A stretch of DNA of 13,364 nt from Methanobacteriota archaeon (GCA_903930505.1 CAIYYQ010000069.1:1-13364), one strand, 5' to 3'; shown: positions 1 to 8,791, counted from the stretch's first letter. A program made the numbers and translations. The notes: generated from the sequence alone by a model not told the origin.

Positions 1-33
1 TAAATAAATTGAATGATTATCATGAATGACATG

Positions 34-50
34 TTTATGCATAGCATAAA
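34..50. promoter_or_regulatory. Perfect 7-bp inverted repeat upstream of the first gene
   Basis: TTTATGC and GCATAAA are separated by the three bases ATA, a perfect inverted repeat that runs directly into the TATA-like box of the next gene. A second short palindrome, ATGAT-T-ATCAT, lies at 13-23. Position against the promoter suggests an operator for a dimeric regulator. It could equally be the tail hairpin of a gene left of the window. Only the symmetry is seen; function is inferred. Confidence 0.35.
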
Positions 51-59
51 ATATAAATA
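48..59 (+). promoter_or_regulatory. TATA-like archaeal promoter box
   Basis: The A/T run AAAATATAAATA resembles an archaeal TATA box. It sits about 40 bases before the chosen ATG at 98, which would place the transcript start near 79, just before the ribosome binding site AGGAAGGA at 81-88. Inferred from consensus and spacing only; the whole region is AT-rich. Confidence 0.4.
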
Positions 60-97
60 ATACAGTATATTATATAATAAAGGAAGGAATGAAAAAA

Positions 98-358
98 ATG
101 AAGAAAACAATCATGATGGTAGGTGGAATGGGGGCGGGTGTTCTAATGATACTCGTAGCATTTACATCAGTTGTAAATGCACAATCAACAACATCAATAA
201 AAAAAATAATCGATTCAAAAGTCATTCATATTAATGAGAAACAAAAACTATTGTTATCTCCTAATTTGTATCCAGGTTATTGGCTCGATATATTATTTAC
301 AATAATTGTAGGTTTTATCTATTGGTTTTATGCAACCATATGGGCCAATATCGGGTAA
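98..358 (+). CDS. Small exported or membrane protein, function unknown
   Basis: This 86-residue protein is not recognised. It starts with a textbook signal sequence: KK, then a Gly/Met/Leu/Val-rich hydrophobic core (about 4-24), then SVVNA followed by QS, a plausible signal peptidase I site near residue 28. A charged linker follows (about 35-50), then a hydrophobic aromatic C-terminus (about 58-86), probably a membrane helix. An ATG at 89 is in frame, but the AGGAAGGA ribosome binding site ends at 88, directly against it; the ATG at 98 has normal spacing and gives the better signal peptide. The giant secreted protein begins 58 bases downstream on the same strand, so the two may be co-transcribed; a partner or anchor role is only a guess. 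Coding status is well supported, function is not. Confidence 0.75.
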   Translation: MKKTIMMVGGMGAGVLMILVAFTSVVNAQSTTSIKKIIDSKVIHINEKQKLLLSPNLYPGYWLDILFTIIVGFIYWFYATIWANIG

Positions 359-416
359 TAAACAGACAATTCAAAATAGGTAAAATATAAAATACAAAAT
401 GGGGGAGAGAATAGAC

Positions 417-3400
417 ATGAGGAGAAAAATTATAACGATTTTGTTAACGATTATGATGTGTTTGACGGCCATCGTTATTGTTCCAGTCAACAATTATGTG
501 AAAGCAGACGTAGGCAGTGGCGGTAACTTCGAACTTGATAATGCATTTATTCACACGGTCACGGAAAATTTGAGCAATGTCATTTACAATGTATATAACG
601 ATAGTGAATTACATAAAGGTCGGGCATTCGGTTCGAAAGGAGAACATTGGTCCGCCGATTACCTTGAGTCTGTGATGCAGGAAATCGGATTGACCAATGT
701 AGAGAAAGAAAGAATTCAAAACATCCCTGAAGACGTAACTGTTCTACCGGCACGGGCGGGAGATAGAAATTTAACTGTTAAACTAGATGTTCTTCAAGAA
801 GGACATATTGTTAACAATTCTGGGAGTAAAACACAAACCGATTGTTATATTAGTCCGCTATGGAACAATAGCAAGAATGATACATCCTATGATAAGAATC
901 TGCTCACCTATAATTTTTCATTTGGGAATTTAAAGGTGGTAAAAACGGAAAATTATACATGCACAGACGATTTTTTACGTAATGTTACCTTGGGTCCTTT
1001 AAATGTTCCTCTTATCTGGGAAAATATACCATATTTCAATAATTTACAAGATGTAAGACTTACCCTTGATATTCCAGGAGCTATGGAAAAAGCATTTCAA
1101 GATTCCTATAACTTTAGATTTGATACCATTAATTCTAGTGATCCAAATACATTTCCAAGCTTTCTAAAAAATGAACCTGTTCCTCAAGGTAATTTTACGT
1201 TTATCGAGGAATGCCCAAAAAACAACCCTAATATTCAGATAATACCGACATTGGAGAACCATGAAAATTTCAATTCACTTTATCTTTGGTCATTTGTTGT
1301 AAGAAATGCATATCTTGATTTGAAAATGAAGGCTTGGTACAAAGCCTATCCGAATTGCAAAGGCCTTATCTGGTTTGATTACACCAATGAATCGTATGAT
1401 ACGGGAAACGAGGGAACATATTTTCCGATCATCTACATCAACGGAACCATTGGAAAACAAATAAATGCAAGTGTTAACAGTTATTCAATCGATTATTATG
1501 TCAATCAGCAATGGAATACTTCCGTTGAAAGTTATAATGTCATCGGTCAAATCACTGGACAAGATCCATCTCAAACAGTGATTTGTGGGGTGTTGTATGA
1601 TTCAGTCTGGTCAGAGGGGACCGTCGATTCAGCCATTGGTGTCGGTATTATGCTTGCCATTGCAAAATACATGAAAGAACTAGAGACAAACTACGACATT
1701 ACCCCGAAATACACGGTGAAATTCGTCGCATATGGTGGTGAGGAAGATGGTATGCTTGGAGCATATTATTATGAAGCCACCCATCTTGATGAAAATATTA
1801 TTACAGTAATTGATCTGAATCAAGTTGGTTACAATCAAACATCCCCTTCTTCTATTTTTAATATTATAACAAATAAAATTTTTCAATCTTTCCGTTTAAA
1901 TAATGCAGGTGAGAAAGTTAATTATCAAATTAGAACTGGTGGGACCACTGAACTTAGGACATTATTAATTGCAGATGGCTCTTTGAGTGATTCTACTGTT
2001 TTTGCACAAGCTGCATTGCCTTGGATATTTGGTGGTCATGGATTTACAAACCTTAACACAACTTTGTTTTTAAAAGACACCGGCTGGTTTCGTCATCACC
2101 GAGACGGCATGAACCATACTGAAGGCGACAGCATGAAATACGTTGACTGGAACGACGTCAACGTCACCAGCGAACTCATCTGGAATATAACACGATATTA
2201 TACGATTAATCCTGATTGTTATTTCCAAACCACCCCCACATACACACTGCATGACTCACCAGACGACATCAACACCGACCCAGACTCCATCAACATTACC
2301 TACACAATAAACACATCCATGCCTCAGGACCATGTAAAAGTACGCGCAATTATCAACCCCGTATTCACCCTCGAACACCCACTCTATCCCATTTTATACC
2401 GATACACCAACACAAGCGAATACGTCATCACCAACACACAAGAAATCACAGACACTCTCACCATCCAACTTCCAAAAAGCGCCCCAAAAGGAGAGTACCA
2501 ACTTCATGTCTACCTCTACAATTCCACCGGAGAAATCAACAACATCCTCGATAACGAAAACGACCTGGGAATATACGCCAACGAAAAATACGAACCAGAC
2601 CCATTCTTCATGCGTCCACCTAACGACCCACCTATGACACCACCCATGCCATCTGGTGCAACCGATGTCATGCGATTCATAGAAAACCCATACACCGCCT
2701 ACACCTACGACCCCAACGGGGATCAAATCTATTACCAATTCGACTGGCGGGCCGATAAAATCATCCCTGAACTCAGCACCTGGCAAACCTGGGAACCATC
2801 ATACGATCAAAACCAGACCTGCACACGCTGGCACGGATGGATTTTACCAGACACCTACGAGATACGCGTCCGTGCACGAGATCAATGGCTCAGTCCAAAC
2901 GACTTCAGCGAATGGAGCGAACCACTCACCGTCACTGTCCACCGTTGGATTGACGGCAGTGGCTGGTGCAGCGCCTGTGATGGTAATCAAGCATGCTGCA
3001 ATAGTAAATGGTGGTGCTACTGGCATCCGGATAAACAAATCTGTCGTTCATGGCCACCGGGAGACGGAGGTGGCGGTGGGGGTGGAGGCCCACCAGGTTA
3101 CTCCATGCTCATCCAATACTCTACAACCACGGTAGTCGACAAACCTGTTCAATCCCAAAGCACACAATATCAAACAGACCAAACCGGAAAAGATCTCTGT
3201 GAATGGAATTGGACATGGGACTGGAACGACGGCAATACCTCCTACGGACCAAACCCTTCACACAGTTACAGCCAAATCGGCAATTACACCATTAACCTCA
3301 CCATCACCGACTGCGATCAAGAAACCATGAACATGTCCCTACCAATCTCTATACGCATCATCAAAGCAGATTTCAACCCAAATAAAAACAGTGCAAAACC

Positions 3401-6400
3401 AAACGAAACCATCTACTTCAACGATACATCACAAGGCAAATACAGCCTGACAGAATACACCTGGAACTTCGGCGATGGTAACTATTCGACAGCACAAAAT
3501 CCGACCCACATCTACACAACCCCAGGAGTCTACAATGTCACATTAACCGTTCTTGACAGCCAAAACAACAACAACACCACCTCTCAACAATTCCACATCG
3601 AATCCGTTCCACCAGATCTTCTCACCGCGACGTACACCCCTAACCCTATCGGATTCGGCTCACCCATGACCATCTATGCGGATTTCTACGACAATCAAAG
3701 CGGAATACAAACCGCGAAAATAAACCTCACCTACCCAGATGGATCCACCAAGAATCTCACCATGCAACCCAGCAATAACTCCTACGACTACGAAGATGTT
3801 TTCACGGATACCTGGCAAGGTGGACAATACGACTTCGCCATTTATGTCGAAGACACTGCAGGTAACACCAATTATTATACCGGATTCAGTTTCACGGTTA
3901 CTCCAATCTTTGGCTACACCCCAACTGGAGAATTTAACACCAGCATACAAGACAACATCACCGGTTCAGTGTTCACCATAAACGAATACGGGACTGCAGA
4001 GAACATCACCGCATACCTCCAACCGAATTTTACCATATCAACAGCAAAAGCGAAATGCATGATCTACCAGGCAAATGATTTGCTATTGATTGGTACCAGC
4101 GATGAGGTCACCATGGAAAAAGATACAAATTCATCTTGGGTAACCTTCAACTTTTCAGACCCAAAACCTGACCTTGAAAAAAACACAGAATACATTCTCA
4201 CCTGTTACAGCGACGAAAATGTATTATTCTCCTACGACGACTCAATCACATCCGACGGCCGGTACAACAACACCATATCATATGGTTCTCCACCGGAGTA
4301 TATCAATTTCACCGACATCAACAGAACGTATTCCCTCTACTGCGGATACACCCCACAGGATACGACTCCACCAGAAATCACCAATGTTTTCAACACCCCG
4401 GATACAGTACGATTTGGAAATCCTGTGATCATTTCTGTAAATGCAAGTGATAATATGAGTGGCATAGGCTGGATAAAAACCAACATTATCTATCCGGATA
4501 ATTCAACAGGCAACTATACTATGAATAACATAGGAGAAAACACCTATCGATATGTTTTTTCAGATACACAGCAGAGCGGCGAGTATACCTACAATATTTG
4601 GGCATATGATAACTGTAGCAACAACAACGGCAATAGCTCCTCAGGGCACGATTTTAGGGTGAATTATCCACCAGACATTGTTAATCTCTTCCCCAATGAT
4701 GAGGCCACCGATGTTGGGCTCTATCCTTTTTTATCAGTTTCTGTGAATGATGCTGATAATGATGTGTTGAATGTCACGTTTATCAATGCCTCTGCAAATA
4801 TCTCAACAACACATGTCGTGACAAACGGGAACGGTCTTTATGAATATACTACAGACGTCTATGCTGTTGATATAGACAACGACAATGATATGGACATCCT
4901 AAGCACGAATATGAACAACAGCAGAATCATCTGGTGGAAAAATAATGGAAACCAAGTATTCACCCCTTACACGATTTCAAGTAATTTTTCAAGCCCGCAA
5001 TCAGTATATGCTGCTGATATCGATGACGATGGAAATATCGATGTCGTAAGTGCAAGTCTGTATTCTGATCAGGTGGCTTGGTGGAAAAATAATGGAGACG
5101 GTACATTCAGTGGAATACATATAATCGATAATACTTTTGATGGCGCCTGCTCCGTATACGCAACAGATGTAGACCTGGATGGAAATATTGATGTTCTTGG
5201 TGCTGGTAAATACGCAAATGAAATTGCCTGGTGGAAGAACAACGGTGATGGCACATTCAGCAGCAGGAATGTTATCGATGATGACTTCTTTGGTGCGTAT
5301 TCTGTATATGCAGTGGATGTCGACTCTGATTGTGATGTGGATGTGCTTGGTGCTGGTACATATGCAAATGAGATCGCCTGGTGGGAGAACAACGGCGATG
5401 AAGTGTTCACAAAACATGTACTCGATAACGATTTCGATAATGCTAGTGATGTTTTTGCAGCGGATATTGATTCTAATGGACGTATCGATATTATTGGCTC
5501 TGCATGGGGTGATAATGAGATTGCTTGGTGGGAGAATGAAGGAAATAAAATGTTCACCAAGCATGTTATCGACAGTAGTTGTTTTGCGGCAAAAGCAATA
5601 TACGCTTGTGATGTGGATTCCGATGGCGATGTCGATGTTCTAGGTGCTGAATGGGGTCCATATAGCCCATATACTTCAGGTCAAATACTCTGGTGGGAAA
5701 ATAATGGAGATGAATCATTTACGAAGCAGGTGATCAGTGATAGTTGCAATAGGGCATATGCGGTTTATGCTGCGGATGTGGATTCCGATGGTGATATCGA
5801 TGTTCTGGGGGGTGCTTGGTATCATGCAAAGGATTATGACATTGCATGGTTTGAAAATCATATGGCAATAGATCAAAACCTTGATGTATCTTCAGGTTCA
5901 ATTGTGAAGTATCAATGGAATGATTTGGCCCTTGATACCACCTATTTATGGCGTGTTTCTGTTTCTGATGGGAAAGATGTAGTTTCTAGTCCAGTGTGGA
6001 ATTTTACAACTGCGGATGATTATTACTTTGAAATTCTTAATGTGAATCATGATCCAAGTGTGGTTGGTTTTGGTTTCAATGTCACACTATCTGCGGATGT
6101 GCTTGATGTTGACGGCGGACTTCAAACCATTACCGCAAATATCACCTACCCGAACAGCACCATAACCAGCTATCCAATGACACATCTCTACGGACAAACA
6201 TATGAGTATATATTTACAAACACCTGGCAACACGGCCAATACAATTACACCATCTGGGCAGTTAACAATTCTGGTGGTCATGATACCTCCCAGATTCATA
6301 GTTTCAACGTCTCAGCGAACGCCACAATCTCCATATGTACCATCAAAGACTCCTATGGTGATGATGAGCCGTTGAATCTCACTGATCCACCAGGAGACGA

Positions 6401-8705
6401 CGACCCTTCAGTTGATGTCCCAGATGCAAAACCCCAATCAGATGAATGGTATGTTACAGAACGTGGCCCGACATGGATAAAATACAGGAATGGTACAAAA
6501 CCAGAATATAAGATACAAACGTACGGCGATCTGATAAACTACAAAGACGAAGCTGGCATCTACAGGGAGATTAACATAAGTAATCTCACCATATCAGTTG
6601 ACGGCTCATATATCTTAAATTCTACTCCTTATCTTTTTACACTTGATTCAACAAGGCGTTTTATGACAATCTACCCAGACCGAAACAACAAAGACAGATA
6701 TGTTGAGATGTACATGCCTTCAAGTTTTACAATGAACAGCAGGCCGTTCTGGCAAAATGCTCCATCGATCATAAATGCAGATGCCGGCATGATACAGTGG
6801 ACTTCCCCTAATTACGATATTCAGTTAAGGTTTGATAGCAGCCGCTTATTTTTTGAGATTGTGCTAAAGAATAGTCTCGCTGCAACCAACACATTCAACA
6901 TGACGATCATACCACATAATATGAGTTACTCTGATCTGAATTGGATTAACATGCTTACTGATGCGAACGATGTCACAAGACCTCTTACGGTGACATATAA
7001 TGAGACAACACATATTCTAGATGTCTCTATCAATACAGTAGGTCTTGCCTATCCGATTACTGTGGATCCGTCCATGCAGTTTTATGGTCTTTCACAGGAT
7101 TGTCATATTTATTCTGCTAATACTAATTATAGTACTGCATGGACTGCAACATCAGGAACCATAGCTAATAGTACAACTAATACTGTCGGACAGACAAAGG
7201 TTGGCACTACTTATACGATTTACAGAGACCCTGTTTATTTCAATACTACAACTTGGAGTTTGCCTGCTCTTGCTACTTTGACAGGAATATCATTACATAT
7301 CTATTGCACGAGTTTTCCTTCAAATACTGTAGTTGTTATACAAAACGGTCAACCTCTTTATCCAGAGAATCCACCTGTAGCATTTGACTATAACAAAGCA
7401 AATTACTCTGGTGATGGAGGTTCTGCGGTAGGTGCGGGAATTAGCAATCTGTGGGCATCAATTCCTCTCAACGCTACTGGACAAACTTGGATTAACTATG
7501 CCGGAGTCACAAAACTCATGCTTCGCTCGGCGAATGACATAAATGATGTTGCCCCGACTTCAACGGAGAGATGGATTTGTCGTTCAGTTGATTATTCTGG
7601 GACAACCTACGACCCATATCTTGAATTTACCTATGAATATTATGTTGAAACATCAGTAGATACTCTGCCATCTAATGTATATGACAATCCGCACAATGTT
7701 ACGGTCACTGGTGCAAGCGGATATGATAATGTGTCGCTACTCTATAGAGTATCAAATCGCACGTTTGCCATGTGTGCTGATACCGGAGATGCTTCAATTC
7801 AATATGAGTCAGATGAGTATTATGGTGATTATCAGACGTTTTATGTCCCATACGACTGTTATTTTAGTAATCTTTCTATGTGGATGAAAAAAGATGTGAG
7901 CGTTGCCAATTATTTTGTAGATTTCGTGGAATGCAATGCTACAGGATGTCCGATAGGTGCAAGTATTGGTTTGTCAGGAAGTAGTTCTGATGCTGACATG
8001 GGTACTGATTATGGATGGGTTAAGGTAGAGCAGGATACACCAATATTTTTTAAGGGAGGAAAAACCTATGGTTTTGGTATATCTCCTAACCCATATGGAC
8101 ATATCTGGGTGGCATATAACTCCAGTCAAGATTATGATTATACTGGTGGTAGTCGTTGGTATCTTGGAACACCTCCGGTTGAATATCCTAAAGAAGATTT
8201 CCTGTTCAAGATAAACTATAGTTGGGTTCTCTGGAACGATACATCAAACCCAGATACAATGACACCATGGTCGTTCCCATTTAACTTCCCAGATGGAAAT
8301 GGAGTCTATGAATTCAGAAGCCTAGGATGTTACCTAGGTTTTTATGAGAATTATTCTTATAATAATGAGACATGGTGTCATTATCAGATTCAGTCAAAAA
8401 TCAAAAACACGGGTTCTACCGACATCAAAGGATACCTTTTGATACAGGTGCAATACAACAATTCTGGAGTGTGGATCGTTGATAACGATACGATCAACGA
8501 GACGACACCACGAACCATCATTCATGGCGATCAGCTGCCACTTGATCAAATATTCAATGGTTTGGTGAATACGAATGATCTCCAAAACGGGAACGGCACG
8601 TACCGGGTATATGCAGCATTCCGCGATCCTGCGGGGAATGTGTTGGTGAACGACGATGATCAGGAGTTGGCTGCTTGGTACGAATTTGAGGTAACAGGGA
8701 CGTAA
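417..8705 (+). CDS. Giant secreted M28-like peptidase with PKD, Ig-like, FN3-like and FG-GAP propeller domains
   Basis: Secreted modular protein of about 2762 residues. Start: ATG at 417 is preceded at good spacing by GGGGGAG (401-407) and opens a clean signal peptide (MRRK, hydrophobic core, VKA before DVGS, about residue 30); the in-frame ATG at 399 overlaps that site. Domains, numbered from 417: M28-like peptidase about 60-600, with GRAFGS (68-73), a PA-like insert (about 304-350), DSAIG (404-408), GGEEDG (440-445), DLNQVG (466-471) and NHTEGD (566-571); beta region 600-730; FN3-like 734-841; six-Cys knob 851-876 and eight glycines 884-891; PKD 900-980 and 984-1062 (WNFGDG at 1016); Ig-like repeats 1065-1161, 1318-1415, 1869-1965; beta sandwich 1164-1316; propeller 1461-1817 inside an FN3-like domain; domain ending YPITVDP near 2218; DNRLRE-like beta domain 2221-2407; C-terminal beta domains to 2762. 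Many N-X-S/T sequons fit glycosylation. No C-terminal membrane helix or sorting signal is seen, so it is probably released or held non-covalently. Likely role is extracellular protein binding or breakdown; catalysis is uncertain. Confidence 0.9.
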   Translation: MRRKIITILLTIMMCLTAIVIVPVNNYVKADVGSGGNFELDNAFIHTVTENLSNVIYNVYNDSELHKGRAFGSKGEHWSADYLESVMQEIGLTNVEKERIQNIPEDVTVLPARAGDRNLTVKLDVLQEGHIVNNSGSKTQTDCYISPLWNNSKNDTSYDKNLLTYNFSFGNLKVVKTENYTCTDDFLRNVTLGPLNVPLIWENIPYFNNLQDVRLTLDIPGAMEKAFQDSYNFRFDTINSSDPNTFPSFLKNEPVPQGNFTFIEECPKNNPNIQIIPTLENHENFNSLYLWSFVVRNAYLDLKMKAWYKAYPNCKGLIWFDYTNESYDTGNEGTYFPIIYINGTIGKQINASVNSYSIDYYVNQQWNTSVESYNVIGQITGQDPSQTVICGVLYDSVWSEGTVDSAIGVGIMLAIAKYMKELETNYDITPKYTVKFVAYGGEEDGMLGAYYYEATHLDENIITVIDLNQVGYNQTSPSSIFNIITNKIFQSFRLNNAGEKVNYQIRTGGTTELRTLLIADGSLSDSTVFAQAALPWIFGGHGFTNLNTTLFLKDTGWFRHHRDGMNHTEGDSMKYVDWNDVNVTSELIWNITRYYTINPDCYFQTTPTYTLHDSPDDINTDPDSINITYTINTSMPQDHVKVRAIINPVFTLEHPLYPILYRYTNTSEYVITNTQEITDTLTIQLPKSAPKGEYQLHVYLYNSTGEINNILDNENDLGIYANEKYEPDPFFMRPPNDPPMTPPMPSGATDVMRFIENPYTAYTYDPNGDQIYYQFDWRADKIIPELSTWQTWEPSYDQNQTCTRWHGWILPDTYEIRVRARDQWLSPNDFSEWSEPLTVTVHRWIDGSGWCSACDGNQACCNSKWWCYWHPDKQICRSWPPGDGGGGGGGGPPGYSMLIQYSTTTVVDKPVQSQSTQYQTDQTGKDLCEWNWTWDWNDGNTSYGPNPSHSYSQIGNYTINLTITDCDQETMNMSLPISIRIIKADFNPNKNSAKPNETIYFNDTSQGKYSLTEYTWNFGDGNYSTAQNPTHIYTTPGVYNVTLTVLDSQNNNNTTSQQFHIESVPPDLLTATYTPNPIGFGSPMTIYADFYDNQSGIQTAKINLTYPDGSTKNLTMQPSNNSYDYEDVFTDTWQGGQYDFAIYVEDTAGNTNYYTGFSFTVTPIFGYTPTGEFNTSIQDNITGSVFTINEYGTAENITAYLQPNFTISTAKAKCMIYQANDLLLIGTSDEVTMEKDTNSSWVTFNFSDPKPDLEKNTEYILTCYSDENVLFSYDDSITSDGRYNNTISYGSPPEYINFTDINRTYSLYCGYTPQDTTPPEITNVFNTPDTVRFGNPVIISVNASDNMSGIGWIKTNIIYPDNSTGNYTMNNIGENTYRYVFSDTQQSGEYTYNIWAYDNCSNNNGNSSSGHDFRVNYPPDIVNLFPNDEATDVGLYPFLSVSVNDADNDVLNVTFINASANISTTHVVTNGNGLYEYTTDVYAVDIDNDNDMDILSTNMNNSRIIWWKNNGNQVFTPYTISSNFSSPQSVYAADIDDDGNIDVVSASLYSDQVAWWKNNGDGTFSGIHIIDNTFDGACSVYATDVDLDGNIDVLGAGKYANEIAWWKNNGDGTFSSRNVIDDDFFGAYSVYAVDVDSDCDVDVLGAGTYANEIAWWENNGDEVFTKHVLDNDFDNASDVFAADIDSNGRIDIIGSAWGDNEIAWWENEGNKMFTKHVIDSSCFAAKAIYACDVDSDGDVDVLGAEWGPYSPYTSGQILWWENNGDESFTKQVISDSCNRAYAVYAADVDSDGDIDVLGGAWYHAKDYDIAWFENHMAIDQNLDVSSGSIVKYQWNDLALDTTYLWRVSVSDGKDVVSSPVWNFTTADDYYFEILNVNHDPSVVGFGFNVTLSADVLDVDGGLQTITANITYPNSTITSYPMTHLYGQTYEYIFTNTWQHGQYNYTIWAVNNSGGHDTSQIHSFNVSANATISICTIKDSYGDDEPLNLTDPPGDDDPSVDVPDAKPQSDEWYVTERGPTWIKYRNGTKPEYKIQTYGDLINYKDEAGIYREINISNLTISVDGSYILNSTPYLFTLDSTRRFMTIYPDRNNKDRYVEMYMPSSFTMNSRPFWQNAPSIINADAGMIQWTSPNYDIQLRFDSSRLFFEIVLKNSLAATNTFNMTIIPHNMSYSDLNWINMLTDANDVTRPLTVTYNETTHILDVSINTVGLAYPITVDPSMQFYGLSQDCHIYSANTNYSTAWTATSGTIANSTTNTVGQTKVGTTYTIYRDPVYFNTTTWSLPALATLTGISLHIYCTSFPSNTVVVIQNGQPLYPENPPVAFDYNKANYSGDGGSAVGAGISNLWASIPLNATGQTWINYAGVTKLMLRSANDINDVAPTSTERWICRSVDYSGTTYDPYLEFTYEYYVETSVDTLPSNVYDNPHNVTVTGASGYDNVSLLYRVSNRTFAMCADTGDASIQYESDEYYGDYQTFYVPYDCYFSNLSMWMKKDVSVANYFVDFVECNATGCPIGASIGLSGSSSDADMGTDYGWVKVEQDTPIFFKGGKTYGFGISPNPYGHIWVAYNSSQDYDYTGGSRWYLGTPPVEYPKEDFLFKINYSWVLWNDTSNPDTMTPWSFPFNFPDGNGVYEFRSLGCYLGFYENYSYNNETWCHYQIQSKIKNTGSTDIKGYLLIQVQYNNSGVWIVDNDTINETTPRTIIHGDQLPLDQIFNGLVNTNDLQNGNGTYRVYAAFRDPAGNVLVNDDDQELAAWYEFEVTGT
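3609..3899 (+). repeat. Ig-like repeat copy A within the giant protein
   Basis: About 97 residues opening with PPD, then GFGSPM, SGIQ, YPDGST, DTWQGGQYDF and FSFTV. The same order of motifs recurs in copies B and C. It directly follows the second PKD domain. Probably a spacer or ligand-binding beta sandwich; the family is not firmly identified. Confidence 0.7.
4368..4661 (+). repeat. Ig-like repeat copy B within the giant protein
   Basis: About 98 residues opening with PPEI, then RFGNPV, SGIG, YPDNST, DTQQSGEYTYNIW and HDFRV. It matches copies A and C in motif order and length, but uses more T-ending codons than A. It lies just before the FN3-like domain that carries the propeller. Confidence 0.7.
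4797..5867 (+). repeat. Seven FG-GAP/VCBS repeats forming a predicted beta propeller
   Basis: Seven tandem units each carry a D-x-D-x-(D/N)-x-x-x-D calcium-loop motif, starting at residues 1485, 1534, 1584, 1634, 1683, 1732 and 1787 (numbered from 417). Six are followed by a Trp-rich strand of the type AWW(K/E)NNGDG.F. Spacing is 49, 50, 50, 49, 49 and 55 residues, matching the usual blade length of FG-GAP/VCBS propellers. Seven units is the number needed to close a canonical propeller. Known members bind calcium in these loops and often mediate adhesion or ligand binding. Units 3 and 4 are also close at the DNA level, suggesting fairly recent duplication. Confidence 0.88.
6021..6311 (+). repeat. 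Ig-like repeat copy C within the giant protein
   Basis: About 97 residues starting YYFEIL, then GFGFNV, GGLQ, YPNSTI, NTWQHGQYNYTIW and HSFNV. It resembles copies A and B and follows directly after the FN3-like domain. Its second half returns to C-ending codons like copy A, unlike the propeller before it. Confidence 0.7.
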
Positions 8706-8751
8706 CAAATCATCATACAAAATCGTATAGTTTCATCCTCCCCCCCTTATC

Positions 8752-8774
8752 TTTTTATAGTTTAATTTAAATTA
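8752..8774 (+). promoter_or_regulatory. Likely TATA region of the HTH gene
   Basis: The 86-base gap after the giant gene contains a run of seven C (8740-8746), then an AT-rich stretch with TTTTTATAG (8752-8760) and TTTAATTTAAATTA (8761-8774). Either could serve as TATA box for the ATG at 8792. Using the first gives a leader of about 10 bases. The T-rich part may also end transcription of the giant gene. No convincing terminator hairpin is seen. Confidence 0.35.
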
Positions 8775-8791
8775 TTTCACGTGGATGAAAA

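Noticed and set aside
2394..3135. Open frames in other phases over the FN3-like and cysteine-knob region
   Set aside because: C-ending codons on the plus strand remove stops from other frames. The products have no domain, and the giant gene is continuous here.
5001..5564. Long minus-strand open frames opposite the propeller (187 and 163 residues)
   Set aside because: They mirror the tandem Asp-rich repeats of the plus-strand gene; the repeated codons keep the opposite frames open. No ribosome site or recognisable protein.
5166..5850. Regular 147-150 base repeat considered as a CRISPR or satellite array
   Set aside because: The units code for FG-GAP blades, vary mainly at silent positions and lack separate spacers.
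8740..8746. Run of seven C considered as a phase-variable tract
   Set aside because: It lies between genes outside any reading frame and no promoter spacing clearly depends on it; a single run is not evidence of switching.
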